The position numbers were made by a program, and so were the translations under genes. Of a stretch of 64,000 bases of DNA, positions 1-20,330 are shown piece by piece. A model generated the notes under the pieces. The model worked only from the letters and a program-made list of their open reading frames with translations. It was not told the DNA's origin and searched no databases. Where the stretch lies: assembly GCF_000972845.2 (NCBI RefSeq), contig NC_040013.1, positions 7,466,061-7,530,060 of the forward strand. Reading direction: 5' to 3'. Numbering within the stretch: position 1 is the stretch's first letter; every line of letters starts with the position of its first letter. This DNA comes from Larimichthys crocea (Eukaryota; Chordata; Actinopteri; Sciaenidae).

Positions 1-121
1 CCTGTAACACACAGTGTAATTTATTTGTTGTAAACCCTGCCATCAACCTGTCCTAATAACAGTGTTCATCTGGTACTAATCCCGCCTTGTTCATGTCACT
101 CATACCTCCATAACCACACAG

Positions 122-3100
122 GGAGCCTCCGGCTTGGACGGCAAGCCCGGATTTAGGGTGAGTGTCATGTGACCAAGAGGCTTCACCACCCAAACACCTG
201 CCTATTTTTCTCCCCTCTCACCCTCCATACAGTCCCCCTTTTCCTCAAAGTCTTTACCACCATCACCCCATTTTATTGTATTTCATTGTGATTGGAAAGA
301 TTTTATTGGATGTTCACATCTTAGCTAGGTGTCACACTGAGTTTAGCGACCATGCAGAAAGCCATTACAGCAGTTCAAGGCTCTCATTTTGTCCCGTGTC
401 GCATTAACTCAGCATTAACACACACTCATACATTAACTGTGTCAGCAGTGCTGTAAATGTCCTTTGTGGCCAGTGCACGTGTACTAGCAGCAGTTCTGTG
501 TGCTGATTGTAGGTCAAACCAGATGGGAATATTGTACAAATGTGGATGCTCAACATGATTTTTGCGTTCCATCTGTTATTTGTTTGGAAGATTTTTGTTT
601 TGAAGTACCTGCTGTAGTCCAATGATGTAAACTCACCATGACAACGCTACTCTTTGCAGGGCACGGATGGGCCTTCAGGTCCAGCTGGTCCAGCTGGGCC
701 AAAGGGTGACATGGTAAGATCAACATTACATTTTGTTTATGCCTGATTGATGGCACAGGACATTTTTAGCTGTTTTTACCACTGTCTTGTTTTAAACTTA
801 GTGTACACTTTATGATTCACGTGACTGCAACACTGATTCCTTTGTTATCAGGGTGAGAGAGGACTTCAAGGCGAGCCAGGACCAAGAGGACCCTATGGGC
901 TACCTGTAAGTATGATGAGGACATTCTACTGTTGAAGAAACATCTTTAATGAGGGAAGGCTAAAAAAAATGAGGTGCATTCTCATTGGTTGGAGATGCTT
1001 TCACATTGTGGTTTTGAGAAGTTCTTACAAGTTCTGGTTGACAATGCCACTAAAATGTGAGAGAGAAACAGCAGAGAACAGACACAGCACAATGAAAATG
1101 TGCTGTTTCATATAGTGTTACGTTAAAAACAACAACATTTAATGCCCAGGAGTATTACACTTAAGCTGGTGCTTTGCCCACAAATTGCAGTGGCAAATTT
1201 AAATAAACAACAGGCCTCCACACTGCCTTCAGCAACACAAAGCTGAATGTTGTCTCATAGTTTTTGGTGTTAGAAAGGGCAACTACCAGAATCAACAGAA
1301 AAAAGAGTTCCTTGTAGCTGCTTTAAATAGGTGCATTTGTTTACTGCTTATATTTCCACCATTGGCTGAACAGGGTATGATCTGTATATTTATGCTGGCT
1401 CTCACTGAGAGAGTTTGATGCATGTAAATGTAAATGAAGTACATGATGATGACAGAACAAATGTTCTTTATTTGCAGGGAGCTGCCGGAACACCAGGCTT
1501 GGATGTAAGTCTCTTATATTTCTTGAGTTCTCTCTCTCAGTGTTAGTGGTGTGACTGAAAAGATTTTAAATATAAAAGAAGAAACATAAAATGAGACAGG
1601 ACCAACTCTCTAGAATCAGCTGCTTTGACATAAAGCATGAGGAGAGTAAATTAGTGCTTATTAATGAATTTGCACCACTTTATATACACAGAACCAAACC
1701 CAAACCACATGCTCAGTTTATCATTGTATTTACATACCATCCCATATATGTTGCATACTGTATATTCCAAGTACCATAATGTTAAAGATTATGTCCCATA
1801 AGTCATCAAATTATTATTAATCATTTCCACAATCCGACTTATACGGCGTGAGTGAAATAAAAATTCTACAAAATTCACAAATCATAGATTGCAATATCCC
1901 AGCATTACTTCTGCATGTTATATTTAACATATATTATATACAGACAGTACAGATAAGAGATCACATTGTTCTTTTTTAATCAATATTTTCTGTATTACCA
2001 GTGACATGTTGGTAAAATAGAATATACCAGATTTTCTTTTAGACTAAATTTCTTCTTGTTGCACATCTCCCCACCTTTTCTTTGTCTCTCATTTATTTTA
2101 CTTTTCACCTTCCCAGCCTCTGTTTTGTTTAGTTTTTGTGTCTTCAGCTTTGTCAGGACAAGTCTCTTGTCTTTTGCACAGTAAAGAGCATTTAAGTGGA
2201 GTTGTACTTTCACAGGGGTTGCCAGGCTTAAGGGGAGAGAAGGGCGACGATGGGGAAAGAGGAGAAAAGGTAGATGTAGAGAGGATTGACTTGCTAACCC
2301 GTTAACATTACAGTGGACTGATGTCAATGGACAGTGACAGGAAATATACTTTAGAGTAATGTATTTTATGTTGCTACTTTTTATGCTATACGTCTTTTAA
2401 ATGGTTGATAGAAGGGAATGAGTAGTTGAAAGGAGTTTTTCATTTACGTATATTCTTCCTAATACATTTCTTTAGCATTTTATCATTACAGATATATACG
2501 TAAAATGCTAATTTAAGTCTGTTTTGTAGAATTTCTACTTTCTCTGATTAATGCATCAACCAGAATTTTAACTTAAGAATTAGATAACAACTCCATACAA
2601 GATAAAGTTGCATAAAATATCATCCTCAGTCCTCTCAGTCCAGCTTTTGTTCTCCACTTTTGAATGATTTGTCATTCCTCATTTTCAAAATCACAAGTCA
2701 AATCTCATTCTGAGGCATCAAAAAATGATTTCAACGTGTTAGACCAAACAAGTCCATTGACAACAGGCTCTTCAAATTTGAATTTGTTGTTTTTTTTCTG
2801 TTGTTTCTGTGCATGAACATACATTTAAACAATTTACTTCTATGAGTTCTTGAGCCTGTTGATAACTCCTCCTTGCTTGTGTATACAATAGTTTATATCC
2901 TTTAGTGTTTAATCTTTATGTTCCCACTAACATGTACAATGTGTTTCTTAGATGTGTCATGTCTTTTAGAAACTGTATCCCATTCCTCGGTACATAGAGA
3001 GATAAACAGACTTTAAACAAACATTCTGTATTTACAACCATCTTCCAACACAGATTAGATAGTGCGGATTCTCTTCCAGGTATTTTTTACTGCTGACACT

Positions 3101-6100
3101 GAATCTGAAAGTTTATGGATAACATTAATGAAATAACGATAAAAGAAAACATATTAACGTACACTATAATAGCACTTTTATTTGTGAGTTATGAGTACTA
3201 ATGAGTTTCTCAAAACAGTTGCATGCACACAACGTAGTGTAGTACAAATTTATAGCATCGAAACTACACAACAAATGTTGCACATTATATCTAATGAAGG
3301 GCCAGAAATGTACCTGTGATGTTACATTTGTGAACTTTAGTGTGAAAAGCTTCAGATAATAAGATAAGTAATATCATATTATAACTTTGGAAATGTTTTA
3401 TTCTGTATTTTGTTGTTCTCTCATGCATGCACTGAATGACTAACTTCAACCTAAATATGAAGGGATACAGTTTGAACATTTTCAGTGTGAAGTAGATTTA
3501 ATTCTGTGCCTCTGGAGGCTTTTTCCCTGCTACTCTTTCTCATCCTTTGTGCCCTTGATACCCCTTTTAGCAATCAGCTCTGTTTTATACTCTTTCCTAC
3601 TGTACTATTTCCCTTTTTTGTCCTCCTCCTGTCCTGAGGAATGTTTCTAGAACACCCAATACTGTCTGACATCCCCTCCTATCTAACATTGAACATGTCT
3701 CCTTCTCCTTTGTGGGCCATAGCCTCCCCTTTTTTAATCACTCCCCTCCTAATTGCAGTGCTGTCCCAAATGTAAAAAAAAAGAAATGATGTTAACTTGA
3801 CCAAATCATTGTATCCACAGGGGGAGAAGGGAAAGAAGGGCAAAAAAGGGCCTAAGGGCGAGAAAGGAGAACAGGGTGCCCCTGGATTAGATGCACCCTG
3901 CCCATTGGTATGTCCCAACTGTGAGCTGGAGATTGCCTCCCAGCCGTGTAGAGCAGTCGTCCCCAAACAAGGATGGAGCTCCCTGTGGCTAAACAGATAC
4001 CCAGCTTCCACCAGACCATAGCAACCTGAAGTCTATTACTCTGCTGTAACTCTGCAATTTGGACACAAAAATATGCCATTAAATGCTTAAAAACATATCA
4101 TTTTGGCTGGATTGTGGTATCAGCAAGCTCACAGGGTAGCTCCTCCCTTTTCTCTCCCTATGTGTCCGTCGTAGTGGACGGATTCAGGGGTTAAGGGTCG
4201 TCCACCTCTCTCCTAGTAACACTCCTAGGTCATCTTTGCAAACAGGGAGTCCGGGGATTTAAGGGTGAAAAGGGGGAACCAGGGCAGCCAGGTCTGGACG
4301 GGCTGGATGCCCCATGCCAATTGGTACAGTATTTCTCTTTTTCCTCCACCTCTTACCCATGCATGCCGCTCACCTTCAGTCTTCACTGAAACCAGACCGT
4401 GCATGACTTGAGAGCTTGACAATCATGAACACCTTATTTTGTTCACAACTACATTTCCCATTCATGAAATGTTAAAAAAAAACAACAACAACAACATGCA
4501 CCAACGTATACTTGACTAACTTCCTGACCGCAAGCAGCCTCTTTTAGATAATACACATAACTACAACCGAAATGTACAAAATAAATACATGATTATTGGT
4601 AGAATTGATACTATCCCTCTAACTGAATCCTTCCATTCCCTTGATTAAAACCAGGAAAAAAAAAGTTTTGCTTAAATCCTATTTCCTTCCAGCTGATTCC
4701 TTCATGGCCCCAGTTACCTTTTTAACCTGATGCTAACACAGACTCCTTTACTGATGCCCATGCTTCCGGCACAGACCCTCTTCTACTCTATTAACTCCCT
4801 TTCCCCCTTTCTGTATTTGTACCAATTGGGCCAGACCATGACACGGTGAGAACAACAACAGATTAAACCAGTTGCTGCCCTAGACCGATTCCAGATCTTT
4901 TTACGATGTGTTCTGCTTCTGAAACAAAGCTCTAACACTATGGGTAGACATGTTAGTAGTAAAAGTATGAGAATTATTTTAAGTAAGCCATGGTGGTTAC
5001 ATAAGCATACTGTGTGTAGACGATGAAAATGAGTTATAGGTAAGAAAACATTCATATATCACATATGTCATCTCATTGAATTACATCTACATCCCTTTTC
5101 TTGAACCAGCTATAACAACTTAATTTCAAGCACTCCCTGATTATATTATAGTGTTTTGGAACTCAACTGTGGGGCAACTATAATACAATCAGAGAGCAGA
5201 ATCATCGACATATTGATGCGCATGAGCTACTGTATATATTGTGTATAACTGTATATGTTGTGCATGTTACGTGCATGACTGAGGATACACTTTTGCAATT
5301 GTCGTCAAATGTACAGTAGCAGTCAAAAGTTTGGATACACCTTCTCATCCAATGTTTTTTCTTTATTTTTGATATTTCAAAGCACACAAGTTAAGTTTAA
5401 GATATATAGTTTATAGGTTCTTTAAATACGCCAACCTTTTGCTTTGATGACGCCTTTACCCACACCATGCTTTACGATGGGAACCACACATGCAGATGAC
5501 TTTCCATTCACCACCTCAAAGACATGGCAGTTGGAACCAAAACCAACTTTGTGTGTGTGCCTGCTACTTGAACTGTGTGAATTATTCATGTTGGCCCTAA
5601 TCAGAGGTGCTGTTAACTGCCGATTTCTGAGGCTGGGTAACTGTAATGAACTTATCCTCTGCAGCAGAAGTCATTCTTGGCCTTCCTCTTGGTCACCAAA
5701 GAAGAGAGTTGCTATTTTAAAGAATCTAAAATATGTTTTGTTTATCACATAATTCCATATTCCATAATTCAGTTTTGATGTTTTCAGTGTTAATAATGTG
5801 AGTAACAAAATAAAGAAAAAACAATGAATGAGAAGGTGCGTCCAAACTTGGACTGGTACTGTATTCCATATGATTAAACACTCAGAAGTACAGAAGAACC
5901 TAATGTCAAATCAGGTGAAACATTGTTCACATTTTGACATATCTTTCCCTAAACTAGACATTATTTTAGTATTTCAACACATATGTTTTATATCCACATA
6001 AAACATACTATTTCAATTTTGTGGTTTGACTTTACTTAGTCTGTGTGAACATTTTGGATCAAGTAACTATGATTTTGTCTTCACTATCTTCCAATTATGT

Positions 6101-6725
6101 TTTGAGCTTATTAATCAGAATGTGTTTGTGTTATGAAGTCTGTGTTCTTGTAGGTTAAAGTTTGCACATGTATCATACTGAAATGATTGTGTAAGCGGCA
6201 TGTGTCAAAAGCAAACCCCCCTGTTCCTGTTTCAGCTTTCATAGTTGCATTTCTTATCTGCTACTCTTCTCTAAACAGGGCCCAGATGGATTACCAATGC
6301 CTGGTTGCTGGCAGAAGGTAAAACAAGTATATATTTGAGTATTATGATAAACTTATTATAGTGCAGCTACATGTTACAGAGGAACAAAATATAAGGATCT
6401 AAAATGCTTTAAAGCGACACTAAAGTGACCATCTGTGTCCTTAATTTCCATTTGGTTTTGAAAGGGGAATCAAAATCATAGTTTTGGACTTTGATTCAAA
6501 TACTCTTTCTTGTTAAATGGACATTAAAAGTGCTCCTAATATTTTGTTCCGTTCGTGTCAGTTCTGTTTTTACATGTGGGTTTCAGCTTCTCAATGTTTG
6601 CATGGGTTCTGTTATATAAGTCGTAACAACTGTGTCAAACCAATTTGTACAACTCATGTCACAAAACAATGTGAAAACATGTCCATCTTCATGTCATTCT
6701 CTCTCCTGTGTTTTTCTTGCAGTGA
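122..6725 (+). CDS. col25a1: Collagen alpha-1(XXV) chain, 3' part (partial, upstream exons outside window)
   Basis: This is the C-terminal part of a type II transmembrane collagen (the collagen XXV/CLAC-P family, expressed on neurons and muscle and able to be shed). In-frame exons with AG/GT borders are 122-157, 660-713, 852-905, 1478-1504, 2216-2269, 3821-3907, 4246-4323 and 6279-6317. A TGA stop is the first codon of the next exon (6723-6725). Every exon length is a multiple of 3 and starts with a Gly codon, giving unbroken Gly-X-Y triplets. The end reads [13 protein letters not shown] after a DAPC(P/Q)L segment, the cysteine-containing C-terminal NC region shared by collagens XIII, XXIII and XXV. 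I chose XXV because etnppl, ostc and rpl34 follow, as on human 4q25. A paralogue of the same subfamily remains possible on sequence alone. I saw no further collagen exon in the introns. Confidence 0.88.
158..3820 (+). other. col25a1 introns between exons 122-157 and 3821-3907
   Basis: These introns separate the short Gly-X-Y exons. The longest stretches (906-1477, 1505-2215 and 2270-3820) were read for further GG-starting collagen exons, and none with proper splice borders was seen. The sequence is AT-rich and otherwise featureless to me. The short open frames here do not resemble known proteins. Confidence 0.6.
3821..3907 (+). CDS. col25a1: col25a1 alternative C-terminal exon A (87 bp)
   Basis: The exon encodes eight Gly-X-Y triplets rich in Lys and Glu ([18 protein letters not shown]) followed by [11 protein letters not shown]. 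It has a CCACAG acceptor and a GTATGT donor. It ends in the same DAPC-x-L sequence, and in the same phase, as the exon 338 bp downstream, so each can splice alone to the [13 protein letters not shown] exon. This looks like a pair of mutually exclusive exons born by exon duplication. Inclusion of both is also frame-neutral and cannot be excluded. Confidence 0.8.
4246..4323 (+). CDS. col25a1: col25a1 alternative C-terminal exon B (78 bp)
   Basis: The exon encodes [21 protein letters not shown] followed by APCQL, with an AACAG acceptor and a GTACAG donor. It resembles the preceding exon only at its 3' end (GLDAPC-x-L). It is one triplet shorter in its collagenous part and less lysine-rich. Both exons join in phase 0 to 6279-6317. 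Confidence 0.8.
5314..5861 (-). mobile_element. Tc1/mariner-like element, internally deleted, in a col25a1 intron
   Basis: The terminal inverted repeats begin CAGTAGCAGTC (left) and CAGTACCAGTC (right, reverse complement). They continue through a shared TTTGGA-CACCTTCTCAT block and a TTTTTTCTTTATTT block. The element is flanked by TA on both sides (5312-5313 and 5862-5863), the canonical Tc1 target duplication. At 548 bp it is about a third of a full Tc1. The interior retains stretches typical of the teleost Tc1 transposase region in antisense (for example TGAACTTATCCTCTGCAGCA), broken by deletions. It cannot encode a transposase. Confidence 0.88.
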
Positions 6726-9700
6726 TCACTCTAACCCGAAACGCATGGAGTTTGTAAATAATGCTTCTTTTTTGGTATTTATAGTTTTTTTTAATGGATA
6801 AAAAAAAGTCTAAAAGAAAAGAAGTCTATGTGTACAATGCTACAAAAAGAGATAACCGTCCCGAGTTTCACGCCCTACGCTGCTTCTACTCACATCACCG
6901 TGTGGAAAAAAAACAAAAAAAACATGTGTGTCCGCCCTCTCACATCCACATCGTGGTGGAGTTCAGATCCTTGGCTGGCGCCAGAACTTGTCTCTGTAGT
7001 CTTTGCATGGCTCAGACTGGAGCATCGCAGCCCGGCCAGATTCACAAGGGTGGAAAGGAGACGAGAGGAGGAGGAGGAGGAGGAGGAAGTGGAGCAGTGG
7101 GGATCTGGACTGGCTCTCTAACACCAAACGCTAGGTGTTTTGTGTTGTTTTGTCTCAACAAGATCACCACCCATTCATGCAGCACCATTTTATAAAAGAC
7201 AAAAAAAATAATAGAAAAAGGACTGTGCCAAACAGAACATTGCACCCCTGACCCTGCAAAAGCATGAGTAGTATACTGAAACTATATTTATATGTATTGT
7301 ACATAAATGTCACTGTTTTGTGGTTGCGTCATGGCTTCTACAGAAAAGAAACACTAACAAAAAAACAACAACAACAACAACAACCCCAGAGCTCTGAATT
7401 AGTAATTTTTTGCTTTCCTTTAATCTTCCCAAGGGAGTCACACCATGGCTGGTAGCCTGAAAATCCCCAGAAAGCTGTTAAAGCTGTTGGTTATTGTTGC
7501 TTTATTGTGGTGATGCCTGCAAAGAGGGTATGATATCAGCAGGTTTTCACTGTTGCACTCACTTGGCTCAGCATCATCATCATCAATAAGTGTGGTGCCT
7601 CCCAACAGCCACACGTCTCCGGACAAGAGGGGAGAACTTAGCAGGCTGGCTGCACTGACAGGAAAACAAATCAGGCTCACGTGGATTTGAGATCGCCGGC
7701 CTGCTCTGGGACCCCCTTTGAACACAGGCATGGTTTCTGCAGGAGAGACGCCAAGAGTCTCATCGATCTCCATCGAGATCAGCTGGAGCATCTGCCTCTC
7801 CTGACAGGCAACGCGTCATGGTCTACTGAGAGCGTTAACAGAATGCAATCATGTTTCTTTTTTCTTTATTTTGTTTCTGCTCTCATTTTTTTTAATCGTT
7901 TGTATTTTGTGTATTATAGCCTTTGGTGCCTCAAGCTTTTATTCATTCCTTTATCATAAATGTACAACTTTATATCATATTTTGAATTACTGGAATGGTG
8001 TTTGTTTCAGAAGAGTAAGCTTTGTTTGGTGGGAAAAAAAAAAAGTTGTGAGAGTATTGAAAGACACACATTGCGCACTGTTTTTCATATGAATTGTTTT
8101 CACAGGATGTTGAAATGGCATGTAGGTTATAGCTTCACCTGAGCATACAGTAAGACTACATCCATCATGACTGTACAGCCTCTGATCTTACTCATGGTTG
8201 TGATGAAGCTCGGTGTTTGTGCAAAACACATCCAGCATTGTAACAAATATGCTACTTGTTCATTCTTGACTTGTTGTATGGGATGTTAATTGTACAGTGT
8301 TGTCAATTCACTGCATGTACACAATTTATTACTTATGGATTTCTTAAATGTTGAAAATAAGCATTGATTTGAGCAAGTGTATGAGAAACTTAAAGCATTG
8401 TTTCAGGGTTGGGGTTCAGATTTATCTGAGTTTATATTTCGATTAAGGCAGATTACGTTGAACAGAACAATCTTAGATGCATCACACTGCTCTTTTACAC
8501 CTCATGTATTGTCTTAAACATATGGAAAACATGTATTACAGCGCAAGAAAAGCGACACAGTTAATTGGTAAACTTCCATTAATACACCACAGTCAAACCG
8601 GTGGCCAGTTATGTCACATTCCATATCAGATGGAGCAAAAAGTGGAGCAGGAGGTCACCATAGTTTATTCATCTTTTCATGTTTCTTATATTCATATTGC
8701 CTTCTGACATAGTGGGTGCTATGCAAGGTGATACTCTGTACTTCTTTTTTTTTTTTTTTTTAAATATGCATGAATGATTTACTGTAAGGGCCGATGTGAA
8801 AAACCAACATTTTGTTGTGATGTAACAGCAACCACAGGTGGACTGGAGATTTGTTCCCATATGGTTTCTGTTTGATTGTACAGTTGATCTCATCGTTACA
8901 GAAAATGGATGCACATCTGTATAGACTATAATGGTGCTATCTGATAGTAGGTCAACAGCAGCTCAGTTGATTCACTCTACCAGTGGCAAGAACTACACAA
9001 CAGGTTTCTTTATTGTTGTTGGGGTTTTATGTATGTAACAATTAAGTTTTTTTTTTGTGTGCATATATTTGTGTATTTGTCTCAGTATTTTAAGTGATAC
9101 ATTATTTATTTTTCTATAATTTCTTAAATGAAGGCATTTTGGTTTTAAACAGCATTCCTTTCAGTTGCTTTTGATATCAGTTCCCGCTGCGTCACTGTTG
9201 ATATTATGAAGAATTTTGAATCATGCTAAGGCATCACAGAATAGTTATGCAGTGTGGGGGTAGGTGGACATTTACAAATTACAGACCAGTGTGTATTCAC
9301 TTTCATTCATCTTATAGGCCTTACAATGGAATACATCTGCTTTTATTTAATTTTGTGTGTCAAAAAGCTAACTATGACAACAGCGTACTGATAAGCCTGA
9401 TTGACAGGCAGACTGCATCAAAGTTAAATAATGCAGCTTTTTCTCACACTTTCTCTTTTCTCTGTCTCTCTTTACATTGAATGTAGTTTGATATATGTAT
9501 AGTGGATTATTAATGTACTGTTAAAATGTGTGCTCATTTGACAAGAAGTGCAATTTATACTTTGGTTAATGTGCGTAGCATCAAATGTAGCTGAAACGTC
9601 ACATCATTGTGATTTCTAGAGCTCCATTTGCTCAGTCATGCTACCCTGTATACCACTACCTGGAAAGAAAATGTTTATTTACCAGAAAAGAAAGAAAAGA

Positions 9701-10605
9701 AACAAAACTATAAACATGGACCTTTCATTAAATATCAGTTTTTGATTGGTTTAAATATTTCCTCAAATACTGTTCCTCTACTCATGTTTTTCCATTACTT
9801 AATATTTACTAATCTTTGCGTTGAGTTTTTTTATTTTTTTTTATTTTGTGTTTTGATTTCCAGCCTTTGTTACAGTATTTGTTGTCATAAATTGCTGTAT
9901 CTTTAGCATGTGCAGCTAATTTTTTAATTGATTTTTTTATTTGATTGATTTTTTTTGTTTGTTTGTTTGTTTGTTTGATTGTTGTTTCCTTATTAAAGTG
10001 TCAAATCGTTTATTCTGCTGTTAGCAGAAGTGCCAAAACATTTCAAACATTTGATTTCCATATTAGTATTAGAGCTGGTGAGGGGCTCCAAAATGACTCA
10101 CTGATAGGCCACATGTGTGTATTTGTCATTATTGCAGAAATTCTGAGTCATGTTTTGCTCTTTTAAAACGGTAGCATACACCCATGAGAACATTTCACTC
10201 ATCAAAGCCTCTCAGATTAAAAGTGCTGGAGTAGGATATTTGACAAAGTCACAGTCTGCATTATGCTGAGATCAACACATCTGAACCCTCCCATGCACCA
10301 CAGCCTTACTGAAATACGTATATTGCTACATACTCAACAGAATAAAATGCAGCCTTGCTACAAGAGCAAAAAAGAAAAAAAAAAAAAGCATACGCCACAC
10401 TGTGGCTTTTTTGGAGTTACATCGTTTTTTGGTTGTGGTATATGCTCAGTTTCTTCTCTGCATTTGTATTACAGTACTCATTTTTTACCCACTTGATTGA
10501 CATTTCTTTAAAGACCCTTGTGTTCATACACTACTATATTTCAAGATGGCATTTCATATGACTGTACTGTTGGAGCCAAATAAACACAGTCTTTCAAATA
10601 CATCA
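6723..10605 (+). other. col25a1: col25a1 last exon: stop codon plus long 3' UTR
   Basis: The acceptor TTCTTGCAG at 6714-6722 is followed immediately by TGA, so the last exon carries only the stop codon and about 3.9 kb of 3' UTR. The end is inferred from the AATAAA at 10579-10584. An earlier AATAAA lies at 10341-10346. The interior has a (GAG)n run near 7066-7087, a (CAA)n run near 7363-7384, poly(T) near 8746-8761 and a (TTTG)n run near 9956-9976. Open frames here are short and unlike known proteins. The exact end is unproven. Confidence 0.6.
10579..10584 (+). terminator. col25a1: Putative polyadenylation signal of col25a1
   Basis: Canonical AATAAA, with a T-rich and GT-containing stretch about 30-50 bp downstream. 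It is the last such hexamer before the etnppl promoter. Confidence 0.5.
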
Positions 10606-11342
10606 AACAATACGGTAGTCTTGACTTTATTGGTAGTCCTTACTATCTCATTCAGTATCTGAGATGACTGCTCACTGTGAGCCTGCAGCTAGTCACCTGA
10701 AAATAGATTAATGTGGGCGTAAAGCATGCATTTTTAACCCAACTGTACATAGCACATATAGTGCAAAATGGCTACTTATACTGGAAGTAAAGATGCCTAC
10801 AGGTTAAGTGTGGAAACAGACTCTTTTCATAGCATCCATTTTGACATGAAATAGTAGGCAAACACAGGTGTCACCACTGATACTACTTATGGTTCCATTC
10901 CATTCAGGTCAAACTGAGTCTGGGTGCCTCTATGTTGTCTCACTGGAAAGCCTCTGCAGCAATAAATGGAACTGGACCTTAATTAGCATCATTGGAAACA
11001 CCTGCGTTGACTGTTTCATGTCAAAACGGCTGCTGTGAAAAAAAAGGTCTGTTATTATTTTCTACACTGCTGCTGTTTCTTTAACGTCGAACAATGCATG
11101 TGTTTTTATGAATTAATATGTTGTCATATAAATTGTGTGGGGCAAAAAGTACAACGTCGATATAAATTGTAGTGGAGTAGAAGTACAAATAGGCAGAAAA
11201 TGCTAAAGTGACGTACTTGTACTAAATGTGCTCACTTGTAACAGCTGTAACTTACTGTGTTAGAAATGTAGTGAAGTATAAAGTAGACATGTAACTTTAC
11301 AAGTAACTTTACTCGAGTAAAGTACAAGTAAATGTACTTTCC
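10606..11342. repeat. col25a1-etnppl intergenic DNA with degenerate interspersed repeats
   Basis: Around 10980-11075 an ACACCTGCGTTGACTG segment with a GGCTGCTGTG-AAAAAGGTCT segment recurs in similar form at about 42850-42915, so it is an interspersed repeat. Around 11140-11342 the sequence is dominated by variants of AGTACAAGTAAATGTACTT, the end of a very common teleost repeat. No gene was seen. Confidence 0.5.
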
Positions 11343-11486
11343 ACGTCGAATCATACGCAGTACATTTGTTAAACAGCTGCCGACTGCAATACCTGTGTTA
11401 CGTCACGGCGCTCCGCACATCTGTAAGCTGTCAACTGTACAATTCCTGCTAGGTGGCAGCACGAGAGAGCCGCACGAGCTGCACCG

Positions 11487-11488
<2 letters not shown>

Positions 11489-11528
<40 letters not shown>

Positions 11529-11557
11529 GTGTGTGTGTGTGTGTGCGTGCGTGCGTG
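11489..11557 (+). repeat. (GT)n microsatellite in the etnppl promoter region
   Basis: About 34 GT dinucleotides with scattered GTGC interruptions, ending about 45 bp upstream of the TATA box. Alternating purine-pyrimidine DNA of this kind can adopt Z-form, and its length is likely polymorphic. Confidence 0.95.
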
Positions 11558-11585
11558 GGAGTCTTTTTTTGTTTTTTTTTTCCCC

Positions 11586-11630
11586 CACGTGTGCGCGCAT
11601 GTATAAAGCCGGGCAGATGTAGCCAATCTT
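11586..11630 (+). promoter_or_regulatory. etnppl: etnppl core promoter: E-box and TATA box
   Basis: A palindromic E-box CACGTG (11586-11591) lies 10 bp upstream of TATAAA (11602-11607). A start site near 11630 would give a leader of about 50-55 nt before the ATG at 11684. CCAAT also occurs at 11623-11627, but downstream of the TATA box, so it is probably not functional. A TATA promoter suits an inducible, tissue-restricted gene. The motifs are seen; the start site is inferred. Confidence 0.6.
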
Positions 11631-11683
11631 CGAGACAGTGGGGAGGAAAGTGTGCGTCGTCCGCCAGCTGGACGAGGATCAGG

Positions 11684-19366
<7,683 letters not shown>

Positions 19367-19656
19367 CGCTGCTTCACATCAGAGCTGTGAAATGACAACA
19401 CTCAATCTTTAATAACCTGTATGTAAGTGCCTGAGCATTTAACCTAATGAAAAATGTTTGACAGTGATAACAATATGCTGTGTATATGATATCGCAGTAT
19501 ATTCTCAGGTATTATTTTTTTAATTGCACTTTAATCAAACCACTTGTTCAGCATAACCATGTGTCTCAAAAAAAAGTTATCATGCTACATAACCTGTATG
19601 TTTTTATTTGCATTTTTGCCAATGTTTGGACATGATTTTCAAGGAATCATAGTTTT

Positions 19657-19662
19657 AATAAA
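19657..19662 (+). terminator. etnppl: Putative polyadenylation signal of etnppl
   Basis: AATAAA about 290 bp after the etnppl stop codon, giving a 3' UTR of roughly 310 bp. Confidence 0.6.
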
Positions 19663-20330
19663 GCAAAACATATTCTGCCACATTTCGTAATGTAATCATT
19701 AAAACTGTAATTTAATAATTACAAACATTGCTAACTGTAGTTGGAAAGTATCATCACACATTGTGGTAAATTCATCTGTACTGACAGGGTGTACGGATTA
19801 TTAAAGTGTTTTTTGTGTAGTTCTGTGTAGTTCACACATAAGAATTTCCGTCATTTAGAGTCGTTTAGAGGCCATTTATGAGATCAATGTATATGCAATG
19901 TCATTTTTAAGTAAAGTTTAGTCAGCATGTGAAAACTTGTCTGTCACATGTTGCTTCATGTGTCAAACAACGACTCTACTCTGGAAAAACCTGTAAGAAC
20001 GGCATTCAGCGTTGCTCTCTCTCCTCTGGCACCGAAACTTTGTGTGTACAAAATCACTGAACACTGAAAAGTTCTGTACATGGTTGATTGCTGGAGTAAT
20101 ACTTGAAACAAGCTCTGCACCAAAAAGTTTGATTTCATAGACTGAAAATGACAAAAAAGAAAAGCGTGAATAGAACAGCTGTTCACAAGCATCCTGTAAA
20201 TCACTGCTGGTCAAGTATACTTGATGTCTTCATTAGAGAACATGATTATGTGTGTGAGTCGTAATGAACTCTTAGGCACTGTGTCATTTCTTTAGCAGAT
20301 GTTAAGTAGCGTAACTCAAATTATGTAGAT

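Noticed and set aside
6794..7195. 133-codon open frame after the collagen stop
   Set aside because: It lies in the 3' UTR, includes a GGA/GAG simple repeat and has no protein resemblance.
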